Shown here piece by piece: positions 22,801 to 34,800 of a stretch of DNA of 64,000 bases. The DNA is from Neoarius graeffei (lineage: Eukaryota > Chordata > Actinopteri > Siluriformes > Ariidae). Each line of letters begins with the position of its first letter. Position 1 is the first letter of the stretch. The stretch covers positions 11,690,915-11,754,914 of the forward strand of contig NC_083572.1 of the NCBI RefSeq assembly GCF_027579695.1, read 5' to 3'. The translations under genes and the position numbers were made by a program. The notes under the pieces were generated by a model. That model saw nothing but the letters and a program-made list of their open reading frames with translations, was not told the DNA's origin and did no database searches.

Positions 22801-25800
22801 GGGCTGCTTACTTGGGGTGTTCTCGCCCTATTTTTTAAGTTCCCTTCTGCCAGCCAGGCGTCATGGACCTCTTCTCTCGCTGCGCTGCATGTGCCTGAGC
22901 GTGGCTGCGCGGACCGCCAGGCTGGCTCGGCTGGATTCTCCGTCTGACATCCCCCGGGCCTCGGGGGGACAGGACACGGTGTCGGCTGCAGCAGCGGGGC
23001 CCAGCAAGCGCCGTGGGTTCCCCCACACGTCTTCGCTTTTAGGCGAAAAAGAAGCGCTCGGGCGATTTGGCTCAGAAGGTGGAGGCGATGTCCACCGAGC
23101 TGGAGGAGATGAAGGCCCTGCTGGCGAATCTTCAGCCTCCGCCACAGGGGGCAGTGTTCCCGCTGCAGGGCCCTGGCGGCAATGCAGGACACCCCTACCT
23201 ATGGCCTCCTGCAGATGCCCAACATTGAGAAGCGGCTTTCATTCATTTAAATTAAAGCGGTGTTTCTCGCCGCTGTTTATCAGTTCTGTGGCGCACAGTG
23301 CCTATCCTTGTTAATATTATCAACCGCTTGTTTTGTGTAGCCTTGTCTCCGGCCTGCTCACGGGCCGGCTGTCTTGTGTGTTATATTCGTATTGTTTGTT
23401 ACTCCGTTAAGCTGAGTGCTCTCGCTCGGTGGAGTTAACTGACTAGCCCTCCGAGGCGTGTCCTCGCTGCTGGAGGCCGGTTTGTTGTCGCTCAGGTAAG
23501 CGGTCTTCATTCATTTAAATTAAAGCGGTGTTTCTCGCCGCTGTTTATCAGTTCTGTAGCGCACGGCGCCATCCTTGTTAATATTCCCGACCACGGGTGT
23601 GTTCGCCCGGTCGTTTATTTTTTATTTCCGCCTGATAGTTTATTTTGGGCTACTTACTTGGAGCGTTCTCGCCCTATTTAAGTTCCCTTCTGCCAGCCAG
23701 GTGTCATGGACCCCCAGACGCTGGAGGGGACGAGCGCGGCATCACGGGAGCTGTGTGACGCGGCTCCAGGCCTTTGCCTACTCGTCGCGGGAACTGGGCC
23801 GGCTGATGTCGTATCTCACCCTCGGCCGCCAGCAGATATGGCGGGCACAGTCCCCTCTGGCCGAGCCTGACCGGCGTGTGCTGCACTCTCTCCCTGTTGT
23901 CCCCGGGGAGCTGTTTGGCGAAGCCACTCAGCAAGCCCTGGATCGGAGTGCCCAGGTCATCTAGGCGTAACAGCAGTTCGCTGGCCCCCGCCAGGCCCAC
24001 CACCATGGCAATGCTGCCCAGTCCTTCAGGGGGCCCACACCGACTCTGTCTCGGCCACGCACCCGCCAGGAGACCAGACGGGTTGATGACTTTCGCCACC
24101 CCACCACCTCCCGGACCCGCGGTGCTGCCCCCTACACCCAGTCCACTCCTCGTCGCCCCCATGGTGACCGACGGGGGCGCTCTGGACGGCGCTGACATCA
24201 GCGCGCCGGCGGTCGGCCGCTTTTCCAGCGAACAGCTCCAAAGCTGGAGAGCGTTGACCCCTGGGTGCTGGTGACCCTCACCGAGGGTTACCGCATCCAG
24301 TTCTGCCGCCGTCCACCACGTTTCATGGGGTCAAACACCACCGTGAGCCATCCGGGGAAGTCCCTCGTCCCCCGGCAGGAAATCGCCACCCTCCTGGAGA
24401 AAGGAGCAGTCTCTCCCGTCGACAGGCAGAGACAGCAAGGTGGGTTCTACTCCAGGTATTTTCTGGTTCCGAAGGACGGCGGTATCCGCCCAATCCTCGA
24501 CCTGAGGTCCCTCAATTCCCACTTGAGGACCATGAGATTCCGCATGCTGCGTACAGTGGATGTCTTACACCACATTCAGGCGGGCGACTGGTTTGTCACC
24601 TTCGACCTGAAAGACGCCTACTTCCATGCTCCCATTGTGCCACACCACAGGCAGTTCCTGCGGTTTGCCTTCGAGGGCCAGGCTTCGAGTTCAATGTTCT
24701 GCCCTTTGGGATATCGCTGGCACCCCGTGTGTTCACCGGATGTGCGGCAGCGGCATCGGCACTACTTCAGGCAAGGGGTTTACGTGTCCTGCCCTACCTG
24801 GACGACTGGCTTGTCTGTTCACGGTCAGCAGCTCAGGCCCGCACCAACATCGCGACTGTGCTCTCGCATGTCGTAGAGCTGGGGCTCAGGGTGAATTACA
24901 AGAAGAGCTCGCTGGTGCCCAGCCGGGAGACGACTTTCTTGGGCATGCACCTGGATTCGAGGTCGTTGATGGTAACTCCCTCCCAGACCAGAATCCACAA
25001 CATCCGCCTACTGCTTGGCCGCTTCGGACGGGGTAGGTCACTCGCCCTGAAGACCTTTCAGCGCCTGCTGGGCATGCTTACGGCAGCCTCCTCTCTGGTC
25101 CCGCTGGGACTTCTGGACTTATGCCGCTTCAGAGGTGGTTCAACGGTCTCCACCTCCACCCGGTGCTGCACGGGCGCAGCACATCAACGTGCTGGAGCTA
25201 CGGGCTGTGTTCCTCGGCCTACAGCACTTCCTCCTAGGCCTGACCGGCAGACACGTTCTGGTGCGGACGGACAACGCTACGGTAGTGTACTACATCAACC
25301 ACCAGGGAGGCACAAAGTCCCTCCAGTGCTTGGAAGTGGCTGGCCAACTTCTGCGGTGGGCCCATCGACATCTCTTGAGCCTGTGTGCCATGTACTTGCC
25401 AGGCACTGCCAACAGGGCAGCAGATCTGCTGTCCCGCCAGGACCCCGATCCCGGGGAATAGAGACTCAACCCAGCGGTGGTTCTCGCCATCTGGGAACGT
25501 TTTGGCAGGGCAGAGGTGGACCTCTTTGCCTGCCAGGAGTCGACACACTGCCCTCTGTGGTTCAGCCTCCACGGCCCCAGTCCCCTGGGCCAGGATGCGC
25601 TGGCGCATGCTTGGCCGAGGCAACTGCTGTATGCCTCCCCCCCTCTGCTGCTGATCGTGCCAACCCTACACAGGGTTGCGATGGACCACCACGGGCTGCT
25701 GCTTGTCGCCCCCCCCGGTGGCCGGGCAGAGTGTGGTTCCCAAGTTGCTGCAACTTCTGAACGGCGACCCCTGGTGCCTGCCAGTGAGGACTGACCTGCT

Positions 25801-28800
25801 ATCACAGCTGGGAGGGCAGATCTGGCACCCGGATCCAGCCCGTCTGCAGCTCTGGGTATGGCCGCTGAAGGGCCGGACCCCCTGCGAGGTCCTTGTGAGC
25901 CGGCAGTGGTCAATACCATTGCAAGCTCTCGGGCACCCCCCACCAATGCCCTCTATGCCAACAGATGGAGGCTTTTCTCCAACTGGTGCTTAACTCGGGG
26001 GGAGGAGCCTACATGCTGCCCCCTGCCGACCATTTGACTGTTCCGCCAGTCTCTGCTTTGATAAGGGTCTTACCCCTGCCACCATCAAGGTCTATGCAGC
26101 TACCATCTCTGCTCAGCATGCCAGATTTGGGGGAAGGGCCGTGGGGTCCCACGCCTTGGTGGCACGTTTCTTGAAGGGTGCTCTCCGGTTGAGACCCCCC
26201 CGACGGAGCCGGGTACCCACATGGGACCCTCATTGGTGCTGCAGGCTCTCTGCGACGCACCGTTCTGAGCCCCTGCTCACGGCAGACATTTCATGGCTCT
26301 TCCTGAAGACTGCTTTTCTTCTGGCCATTACATCGACGAGGCGCGTCGGGGAACTACACGCGCTGTCAGTCAGTGGGGAGTGCCTGCAGTGGCACTCCGG
26401 CGACGGTGGGGTCACCCTGTGGCCTAAACCCCTCTTTCCTCCCGAAGACCCTCTCTGCTACCTTCGTCAACCAGCCCCTTAGCCTTGCGGCGTTCGAGGC
26501 GGGCCATGGTGAGAGGTCGGAACTTTTGTGCCCAGTTCGCGCCCTCAGGGTGTACGTGTCGCGTACAGAGGGCTCCCGTAGGAGTGACGCCCTGTTTCTG
26601 TGCCACACAGGACCGCCGAGGGGTCTGGCGCTCTCTAAGCAGAGGCTATCCAAGTGGATAGTCGAGGCCATATTACATGCCTACAGGCACAGTGGCTTCC
26701 CGATTCCTCCGGCTGCCAGGGCGCACTCTGCACGGGGCGTGGTAGCCTCATGGGCATCACTGAAGGGCGTGCCCCTTTCAGACATATGCAGCGCAGCCTC
26801 CTGGGCTTCCAGCTGCACCTTCACCAGGTTTTACCGTCTTAATGTCGTCCCACATAATCCTGTGGCGACGGCTGTCATTCCAGGCCCGTCGCAGCAGCAC
26901 TGGGTACGGGTAGGCACTCCTCATGACCTGGTTGGTATTAGTCATCCATGTGCTGAAAGCACCGCCTCTGGCGGTCAGTAGAAACGAAATAGAACGAGGG
27001 TTATGTATATAACCGCGGTTCTATGAGTTTCGGATGACCGCCAGAGCTTGGCAGTCACTCGGAGTGTACACGAGAAGATTTGCCAAGAGGTCACTTCCTG
27101 GGTTTACCGGTCTTTTATGCCGGGGTCACGGGGTGACGTCACCCAGGTCACACGTGACTTTGTTGTTACTATTACTCGACCTGCACGTTCGTGTGATGGA
27201 TATCCATGTGCTGAAAGCACCGCCTCTGGCGGTCATCCGAAACTCATAGAACCGCGGTTATATACATAACCCTCGTTTTAGGGGCTAAGCAGGGCTGAAG
27301 CGAGCTGAGTCGTGCTGTTTTTTGGTAGTCGAAACGCGAGCCGTGTCGGGCTGAAGTGAGCTGAAAAAGGGTAGTGGAAAAGGGCCATAACAGTGTATGG
27401 ATCTACATTCCCAATGAAACGTACCTTCTCAGCATAACGCTCCCGTGCCTGCTTATCCAAACTTTCACAGTAGTGCTCCATCACTTCAGATGTCTAAATT
27501 CTTAAAAAAATCAAAGCTTCTAAGCCCTCTAACGCGGAAACGAATCGGTGAATGTTTACTCTAGGACGTGTACTCTATGCGCGCTCTGGAGCGAGTGACT
27601 TCCAAGATGGCCGCGCCGACCGCATGGTTACTATTTTTAGCATCATCTCGGAGCACTCTATATTTTAGAGACCCCCCAACATTTCCCAAATCATGTTTTC
27701 AAGGGATCTCATGTCTGTTTCAGGGGATCTCGGATCCCCCGAGTACCCCCGTAGTTCGAACGGTGAGCAAGCCCATTCACTTTTTATGCTAAGAGAATTA
27801 CAATGGTTTTTCATGTGACAAAAATGTGCGATTAAATTGCGATTAATCGCGAGTTAACTATGACAGTCGCGACATTAATCGCGATTAAATATTTTAATCG
27901 CTTGACAGCACTACCAGTGACATGAAACAAAGTTCAGTTACACAAATTGAAACGTGGCGATTTTCTATGCTATGGAAAGTCCGCACTATAATGACAGGCG
28001 TACTAACACCTTCTGCGCGCTTCGACAGCGCATTGATACCTTCACTCGGAGTTGTACCATTATTTTTTAGACAGGGCGGACGGACCAGGGCATTCGCTCG
28101 CCTGGCCGTGCCCGACGAGGAGCGCTCTCGGCCGGCTTGGGAGGCAGACGGCAGCCCCTCCTGGAAGTGTGGTTTTACCATGGGCCTCATGCGGTAAGGA
28201 TTAGTATTATAATTTTGGGTGTATCAATTATTGATTATCATAATTCTGACTCGTTACGCCATTTTGAATGTTTTCATCTCGGACTCTGGAAGCATTGTAT
28301 CTCAATCAATCAATCTCGAAAAATATCAGAAAAAAAAAAAAAAAAAAACTAGCTTGCAACGGACTTTAGCTAGATCTATGATGAACTTTCAATGTATGAT
28401 ACAAAAATAATACTTCTTTCAACAGATCGTTAGCCTTTGAGCAGAATTGTTTTTAACTTACCAGGAAGTGTTATCGAGCTGACCGCTTTCAGTTTCATGG
28501 GGACTGAATGAACTCTCACTCTCAGAATCATCTGACCCGTCAGAGTAAAGACAAGATCCATGTTCATGTGAATTTCCAGCTATCGGTTCGAATTGATAGG
28601 GTCTAACTTCACATCTCTGTGAAACATCGGGAATGTCACTGTCGATGGTGTCCATTTCGGTAACCTGTTTACATTAGATACCCAAGCGCTGGCTCCTTGG
28701 AAAGTTTTTGTGACGTCACGGGTCACGTGACCGCTTAGCTAATTAACGAATCATTGTTTTACGCTGATGTATAAAAAAGTTGAATAATGTGATTTTCACA

Positions 28801-31800
28801 TTTTTGACGCCCTGCAGTGATTTAGATGGCATTTCTTATGTCCTTTATACATAATTATAGCCCATGTCCCATATCCTTTAAATATATCATTTACAGATAC
28901 AGTGGGTACGGAAAGTATTCAGACCCCTTTAAATTTTTCACTCTTTCATTGCAGCCATTTGCTAAAATCAAAAAAGTTCATTTTATTTCTCATTAATGTA
29001 CACTCAGCACCCCATCTTGACAGAAAAAAACAAATGTAGAAATTTTTGCAAATTTATTAAAAAAGAAAAACTGAAATAATCACATGGTCATAAGTATTCA
29101 GACCCTTTGCTCAGTATTGAGTAGAACCCTTTCGAGCTCGTACAGCCATGAGTCTTCTTGGGAATGATGCAACAAGTTTTTCACACCTGGATTTGGGGAT
29201 CCTCTGCCATTCTTCCTTGCAGATCCTCTCCAGTTCCGTCAGGTTGGATGGTGAACGTTGGTGGACAGCCATTTTCAGGTCTCTCCAGAGATGCTCAATT
29301 GGGTTTAGGTCAGGGCTCTGGCTGGGCCAATCAAGAATGGTCACAGAGTTGTTCCGAAGCCACTCCTTTGTTATCTTAGCTGTGTACTTGGGGTCATTGT
29401 CTTGTTGGAAGGTCAACCTTCGGCCCAGTCTGAGGTCCTGAGCACTCTGGAAGAGGTTTTCTTCCAGGATATCTCTGTACTTGGCCGCATTCGTCTTTCC
29501 TTCAATTGCAACCAGTCGTCCTGTCCCTGCAGCTGAAAAACACCCCCATAGCATGATGCTGCCACCACCATGTTTCACTGTTGGGATTGTATTGGGCAGG
29601 TGATGAGCAGTGCCTGGTTTTCTCCACACATACCGCTTAGAATTAACGCCAAGAAGTTCAGTCTTCGTCTCATCAGACCAGAGAATCTTATTTCTCATAG
29701 TCTGGGAGTCCTTCATGTGTTTTTTGGCAAACTCTATGCGGGCTTTCATATGTCTTGCACTGAGGAGAGGCTTCCGTCGGGCCACTCTGCCATAAAGCCC
29801 CGACTGGTGGAGGGCTGCAGTGATCGTTGACTTTGTGGAACTTTCTCCCATCTCCCTACTGCATCTCTGGAGCTCAGCCACAGTGAGTTCTTCTTTACCA
29901 CTCTCACCAAGGGTCTTCTCCCACGATTGCTCAGTTTGGCTGGACGGCCAGGTCTAGGAAGAGTTCTGGTCGTCCCAAACTTCTTCCATTTAAGGATTAT
30001 GGAGGCCACTGTGCTCTTAGGAACCTTGAGTGCTGCAGAAATTCTTTTGTAACCTTGGCCAGATCTGTGCCTTGCCACAATTCTGTCTCTGAGCTCCTTG
30101 GGCAGTTCCTTCGACCTCATGATTCTCATTTGCTCTGACATGCACTATGAGCTGTAAGGTCTTAGACTACGTTCAGACTGCACCCTGAAACGACCCATAT
30201 CCGATTTTTTTGCCCATATGCGACCTGTATCCGATTTGTTATTGACAATCTGAACGACACAGATCCGATTTTTTTCACATGCGACCCAGGCCGCTTGGAT
30301 ATGTGGTCCTAATTCTGATGCATATCCGTTATTTTCACATGCGACTGCAGTCTGACCGGACAGGTCGCATTCATGCGACCTACACGTCATCAACAAGAGG
30401 CAAACGTCACTATTCTGCGTTGGCTAATCCCGCCTCTTTGGTGGAAAACAACAACATTTGTACAGTTTTCAGAATTGAAATAGACTTTTATAGAATTGAT
30501 CAAGCTAATGGTGGATTTGGTCGGGACCTGGGTGTTAAACCATCCTGTATTACAAGATAAGATTGTTCTGGAAATTTCCAGTAATTTAACACCTTTGGTC
30601 TCATTAGTCTGCTGCCCACATTAATCAGATTATTGTGCGAGTTCCGCCGCCGCCACAAAAACCACATCGCCAGGTCTCGCCTCATCTCCATGCTTTACTT
30701 GCAAACATGAGTGCGCTTTTTTTTTTTTTGTTTATGTATTACGTAGATGTGCTTATTACGTGTCAATTTGCGCATGCGGGACACTTTGGGGTCGTTTTCC
30801 GTTCATATTGGAGATCGCATAAAAGCAGGGCTTTGAACCGGTTCAAGGAACGAAAACAAAAACCAGGAACTTTTTCTATTTCACATGGAACAGAAACGAA
30901 ACCAGAAACTTTATTTTTTATGTTCCGGAACAGAAACGCTTTTTAAAAATAATGGTAACCGGTTAATACCGGTTTTTATTTCGTTCCTCAAAGTTTCCGT
31001 AGCCTACAAATAAAGTCATTCTTCTCCTGCGCAAGTTTCTATGACCCGCTGGGGTTCACTTCCTGTGTGACGTTCGCTGACTGAATGGAGAGAGCGGGAG
31101 GGTGGACTACTATCACGTCTCCACGTCTTGAATAAGAGGTAAATATTGCAGTCTATCGTTATTCAAAAACGTCAATTTCAAACACGATATCAATATATTT
31201 GTCCACGTTAATGAGAGGCTCGCGAACATTAAATGACGTTAACCTCTGTTAGGGCCTGACTAGCCTTTGGTATGCATAGGGCCTGACTAGCCTTTGGTAA
31301 CACACTAAACGAATTCTCTTTCATTTTTGGCACTTTTTCTGTTTGTGTAGATGGGAAGACATACTGAGAATCCAAATCGCCAACATTTGAAATAATAATT
31401 GTTTTGAATTATTTCTTGTCTTATTTAATGAAGGTTGTAATAGAATTAGCCTACATTTGGCTTAAGCTGGATGAGACAGAGACATAATTTTATAGCCATT
31501 TGTTAAACAGCTGACAGGGAGCGTAATTAACCGTTCCGGGAACGAAATTTTTTTGTTCTAACCGGTTCGGGAACGTCTATTTAATGGTGGAACCCAAAAC
31601 CGGAAACGTTAAAATTCCGTTTCTGTTCGGAACGAACCAATAGGAAAAAAATTCTGGTTCAAAGCCCTGCATACAAGTCTCATACAATTGGTAATGTGAA
31701 CGGCTTAACAAAAAAATCGGATTTCACAAATAATCAGATATGGGTCGTTTCAGGTTGCAGTCTGAACGTAGTGTTATATAGACAGGTGTGTGCCTTTCCT

Positions 31801-34800
31801 AATCAAGTCCAATCAGTTTAATTAAACACAGCTGGACTCCAATGAAGGAGTCGAACCATCTCAAGGAGGATCAGAAGAAATGGACAGCATGCGAGTTAAA
31901 TATGAGTGTCACAGCAAAGGGCCTGAATACTTATGACCATGTGATTTCAGTTTTTCTTTTTTAATGAATTTGCAAAAATTTCTACATTTGTTTTTTTCTG
32001 TCAAGATGGGGTGCTGAGTGTACATTAATGAGAAATAAAATGAACTTTTTTGATTTTAGCAAATGGCTGCAATGAAACAGAGTGAAAAATTTAAAGGGGT
32101 CTGAATACTTTCCGTACCCACTGTATCACGTGCTCACCTTAAACCTCTAAAGCATGGATAATCGTGTACGTGTACTGGGGGTTGTTTTACCTGGCCAGGT
32201 CTTTGGCCACGGTGTCATTGGGGCAGGTGACGAAGGCTGCAGAGTGAGTCCCGGATGAATACGCTTCAGTCGCCATGGAGAACGCACGCAATCCCACAGT
32301 CCTCAGCAGCGGGAGCATCAACACACTCAGGAACGCTGTCTAAGGACACCACAACAATTCTGATTTTTCACAAGCTCCAATTAATGCTTCTTTCACACAA
32401 TCTTGAAGAAAAACAGTTTAGTCTATCAGCGCTGAATTGCAAAAGGAGACTGTCATTTATTTTTTTTAAACCGTGGATTCTATTTCCTGTCTCGGCCCAA
32501 GTAGGTAATTAAATTTGTCGGTTAATAAAGTGCTGCATCAGCTCAATGGCACGGTACACACTGCAGAACCGAGTGCTTTTTGACAGATGGGGTGTGTCGA
32601 ATGGCCTAGAACACGTAGCACCAAAGAAACCTAATCGACTTAACATTTTTTAAATAAAACAAAACAGTAAGCAAAAATAAAAAATCTGCAGGACCACACA
32701 TCCCCAACTGATCTATCAGAATGTGCATTTCTGAGCTGATAAAGAAATGATGAGAAAGCCTTCCCAAGCTACTTCGAGTGCTCGTTAAAGTCATACGGTT
32801 CATCTTTTATGAAACTGAGCTCATGTTAGTGCAGCTGCCTTGGTTTCTGCCAAGACTTCAGTCACTCACACTGGCTCACTAGTTATAATCGTAGGACAAC
32901 GAGCAAGCTTCGACATCAAAATGCCAGAAAAACATAAAAAAACCTCCCCACTGAAGGTCTCTTCGAACAGTTACACACCAAGGTGAAGCTTTGCTCCAGA
33001 ACCATCAAGAGCTTCTGGTGTGCGTTGGAAAATACATACATAGATACATGTGTGCATGTTCAACACTGTCAATCACTGCATTGACTACGTCCTTATAATT
33101 ATCTTCAAATAACTCCTGTAAAAAGGAGAGATACTGCAGTCAACTGAACCTAAAAATGAACAGTTCCCGAAAACCTGTCTGGTTTTAACATAAAATGTGT
33201 TTGGCTGCTTCTTTGTTTGCGAATTTGAATAGGTAGGCTGATAAAGAAAAAAAAAAAAAAAAAAGTGCTGCAGCCAGCCACTAGAGGGCATCAGAGACAC
33301 AAACTCGTCCAATCATTGCTTTGACCGCATTTGATGGTCTGGAGCAGGGGTCACCAAACTTTTTTTCTCTGGGGGCCACATTTGCCCCTTTTCCACCAAA
33401 TCAGTTCCAGGGCTGGTTCGGGGCCAGTGCTTAGTTTGGAACCGGGTTTTCTGTTTCCACTGACAAATAACTGGCTCTGGGGCCAGAAAAACCTAGTCTG
33501 GCTAACGCGACTGCAAAGCTCTCTGAGCTATTGGTCTGGCCAAGATATTAAGCCCAACCGTTTCCCAGAGCCCATGGTTGACCCGCCTCCCTGAAATGCC
33601 TCAGTTTGCTACTGGTCGAAGCCAGAAAAGGCTGTGATGAAGCTTAAACCAATCACATCACTCTTTCCTCTGACGTATGTGACGCGACGGGGCTAACTGG
33701 TAGATTAAACTCTTACCGAAGCCAGTCGGGAGCAAGGCGAAAACGTCCTTCCTTTCAATAAATACCTCCAGGGCTGCTCTTTGCTCCGTTTTCAATGAGA
33801 ACCTGCTCCATGTTCGTAATGTTTCTAGTGAGTTTCTAGCTTCCGGCATAGATTCTGTAAACAATCTATGGCTTCCGGTCGCAGTTCTACTACGTCACTG
33901 CCTTGAACACGCCTCTACCCAGGGCCGTTGGAGATGCTCAAAGTTGATTGGTTCCCGATTTTTCGGGAGCTTGGAAGAGCTGTAGATAGCTTGCCTGGCC
34001 AGACAGGCCCTCATGTTGCGTCACGCTTAGGATGGGCAGGCCCAGGCTAAGAAAAACCGGTTCCAGGCTAGCACCAACTCTCTGCTGGGCCAGAGGAAAG
34101 AACCGCTTACATCGGGGGGGGGCGGAGTTGTTAAGACCAACAACAATAGCAAGACCGTGAAAGGTCGCCATTTTTAAGCGACAAGAAGCAGCAGCTGTAC
34201 AAACGCGAAGTCATCCATTATTGTTGTTGTTGCTGCTTCTTCTCCGTGTTGTTGTTGCTTCGATGTTCGCGCCAAGGTTTATGCAAACGCAGCGACGTAA
34301 CTGACGTATACAGCGACGTAACTGACGTGGCTCCCCTTAGCACCCCAAGCTATGGAACAGCAAACTGGTTCTCAGCTGGCTCACAAGTTGAACGAGTTGT
34401 GAACCAGCACCAGCCCCGAACCAGCCCTGGAACTGATTTGGTGGAAAAGGGGTAATTGTCGTTCCTGACTGTGATGGGGGGCCGGGGTCGGGTCAGCTAT
34501 ATAACATAGAATTGTATGACCCAGACAAATATGACCACCAGCAGGCCTCATTGTGTAGTAGAGATTACTAGCCTGGCACAGCCATCCCCACTACTATATC
34601 CCCCACTACTACATCAACACTTGATTCCTGGCACACATTTTGTTTATCTTTACTAGTGGTTTGCAAAAGTAGTAATCGAGTCTTCACACTTTGTTTTAAT
34701 TTGAAATACCACAGATATTCCATTTATTTATTTTCTAATAAAAATAACATCAAAAGCTGTCAAGGTAAGAAACATCTGCCTAGTTGAGGTGATTGACACT

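Larger units (their letters stand above)
21433..27274 (+). mobile_element. DIRS-type retrotransposon (tyrosine-recombinase), degraded, innermost nest level
   Basis: It has inverted terminal repeats, a duplicated leader, gag remnants, reverse transcriptase with LDD, RNase H, a tyrosine recombinase, an internal complementary region (ICR) and a right repeat, in the order typical of DIRS1-like elements. GTT lies at both junctions (21430-21432 and 27275-27277). The empty MITE copy shows GCGAGTTTTAGG at the target. All coding parts carry frameshifts or stops. GC content is much higher than in the flanks. Length is 5842 bp. Confidence 0.93.
20880..27387. mobile_element. Harbinger-like MITE (GCTTTTCCACTAC ends), interrupted copy, fourth nest level
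   Basis: The TIRs TGCCGCTTTTCCACTAC and GTAGTGGAAAAGGGCCA are flanked by TAA at 20877-20879 and 27388-27390. A 3-bp TWA-type duplication fits PIF/Harbinger. A second, uninterrupted copy is at 44655-45330. Its subterminal parts are rich in GGCTGAG/CAGCCC repeats. The insertion splits the partner-protein frame of the ISL2EU-like element. Confidence 0.75.
20285..27659. mobile_element. ISL2EU-like element with THAP exon and partner-ORF remnant, third nest level
   Basis: The ends AGAGTGCTTCGAGAT and ATCTCGGAGCACTCT are flanked by AT at 20283-20284 and 27660-27661. Without the inner insertion it is about 860 bp. It has a plus-strand THAP exon near its left end and a minus-strand partner-protein N-terminus near its right end, so the two are convergent as expected for a two-gene element. 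Mirrored GGCCATATTGGAAG / CTTCCAAGATGGCC motifs lie just inside the ends. Confidence 0.68.
20028..27913. mobile_element. hAT-type MITE (TAGTGCTGTCAA ends), second nest level
   Basis: A perfect 8-bp target duplication CCAGTGAC lies at 20020-20027 and 27914-27921. The ends are TAGTGCTGTCAA and TTGACAGCACTA, each followed by TTAATCGCG-rich subterminal sequence. Without insertions it is about 510 bp and has no coding capacity of its own. Confidence 0.88.
19520..28877. mobile_element. TTAA-flanked DNA transposon (Kolobok/piggyBac-type), outermost of five nested elements
   Basis: TTAA lies at 19516-19519 and 28878-28881. The ends AGGACATGGGACATG and CCCATGTCCCATATCCT are inverted repeats. Without its insertions the element is about 1.45 kb (19520-20019 plus 27922-28877). 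TTAA duplications are known for piggyBac and Kolobok; an AGG start would suit Kolobok better, but this is inference. It carries the first-exon fragment at 28462-28655. It fills most of cuta intron 2. Confidence 0.6.
28900..32123 (-). mobile_element. Tc1-type transposon, minus strand, interrupted by nested MITEs
   Basis: TA lies at 28898-28899 and 32124-32125. The end CAGTGGGTACGGAAAGTATT is mirrored at the right, with a long TIR of about 200 bp. Without the insertion at 30165-31773 the element is about 1.61 kb. It lies in cuta intron 2. Confidence 0.93.
33383..34454. mobile_element. Harbinger-like MITE (CCCCTTTTCCACC ends) inside the hAT
   Basis: The TIRs are about 45 bp and nearly identical (CCCCTTTTCCACCAAATCAG and onward through CAGGGCTGGTTCGGGG). 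The flanking trinucleotide is ATT at 33380-33382 and 34455-34457. It carries a further MITE at 33494-34049. Confidence 0.72.

Noticed and set aside
22794-26671. Many long minus-strand frames within the DIRS element
   Set aside because: High GC content of the element opens antisense frames. The sense strand carries the RT, RNase H and recombinase motifs.
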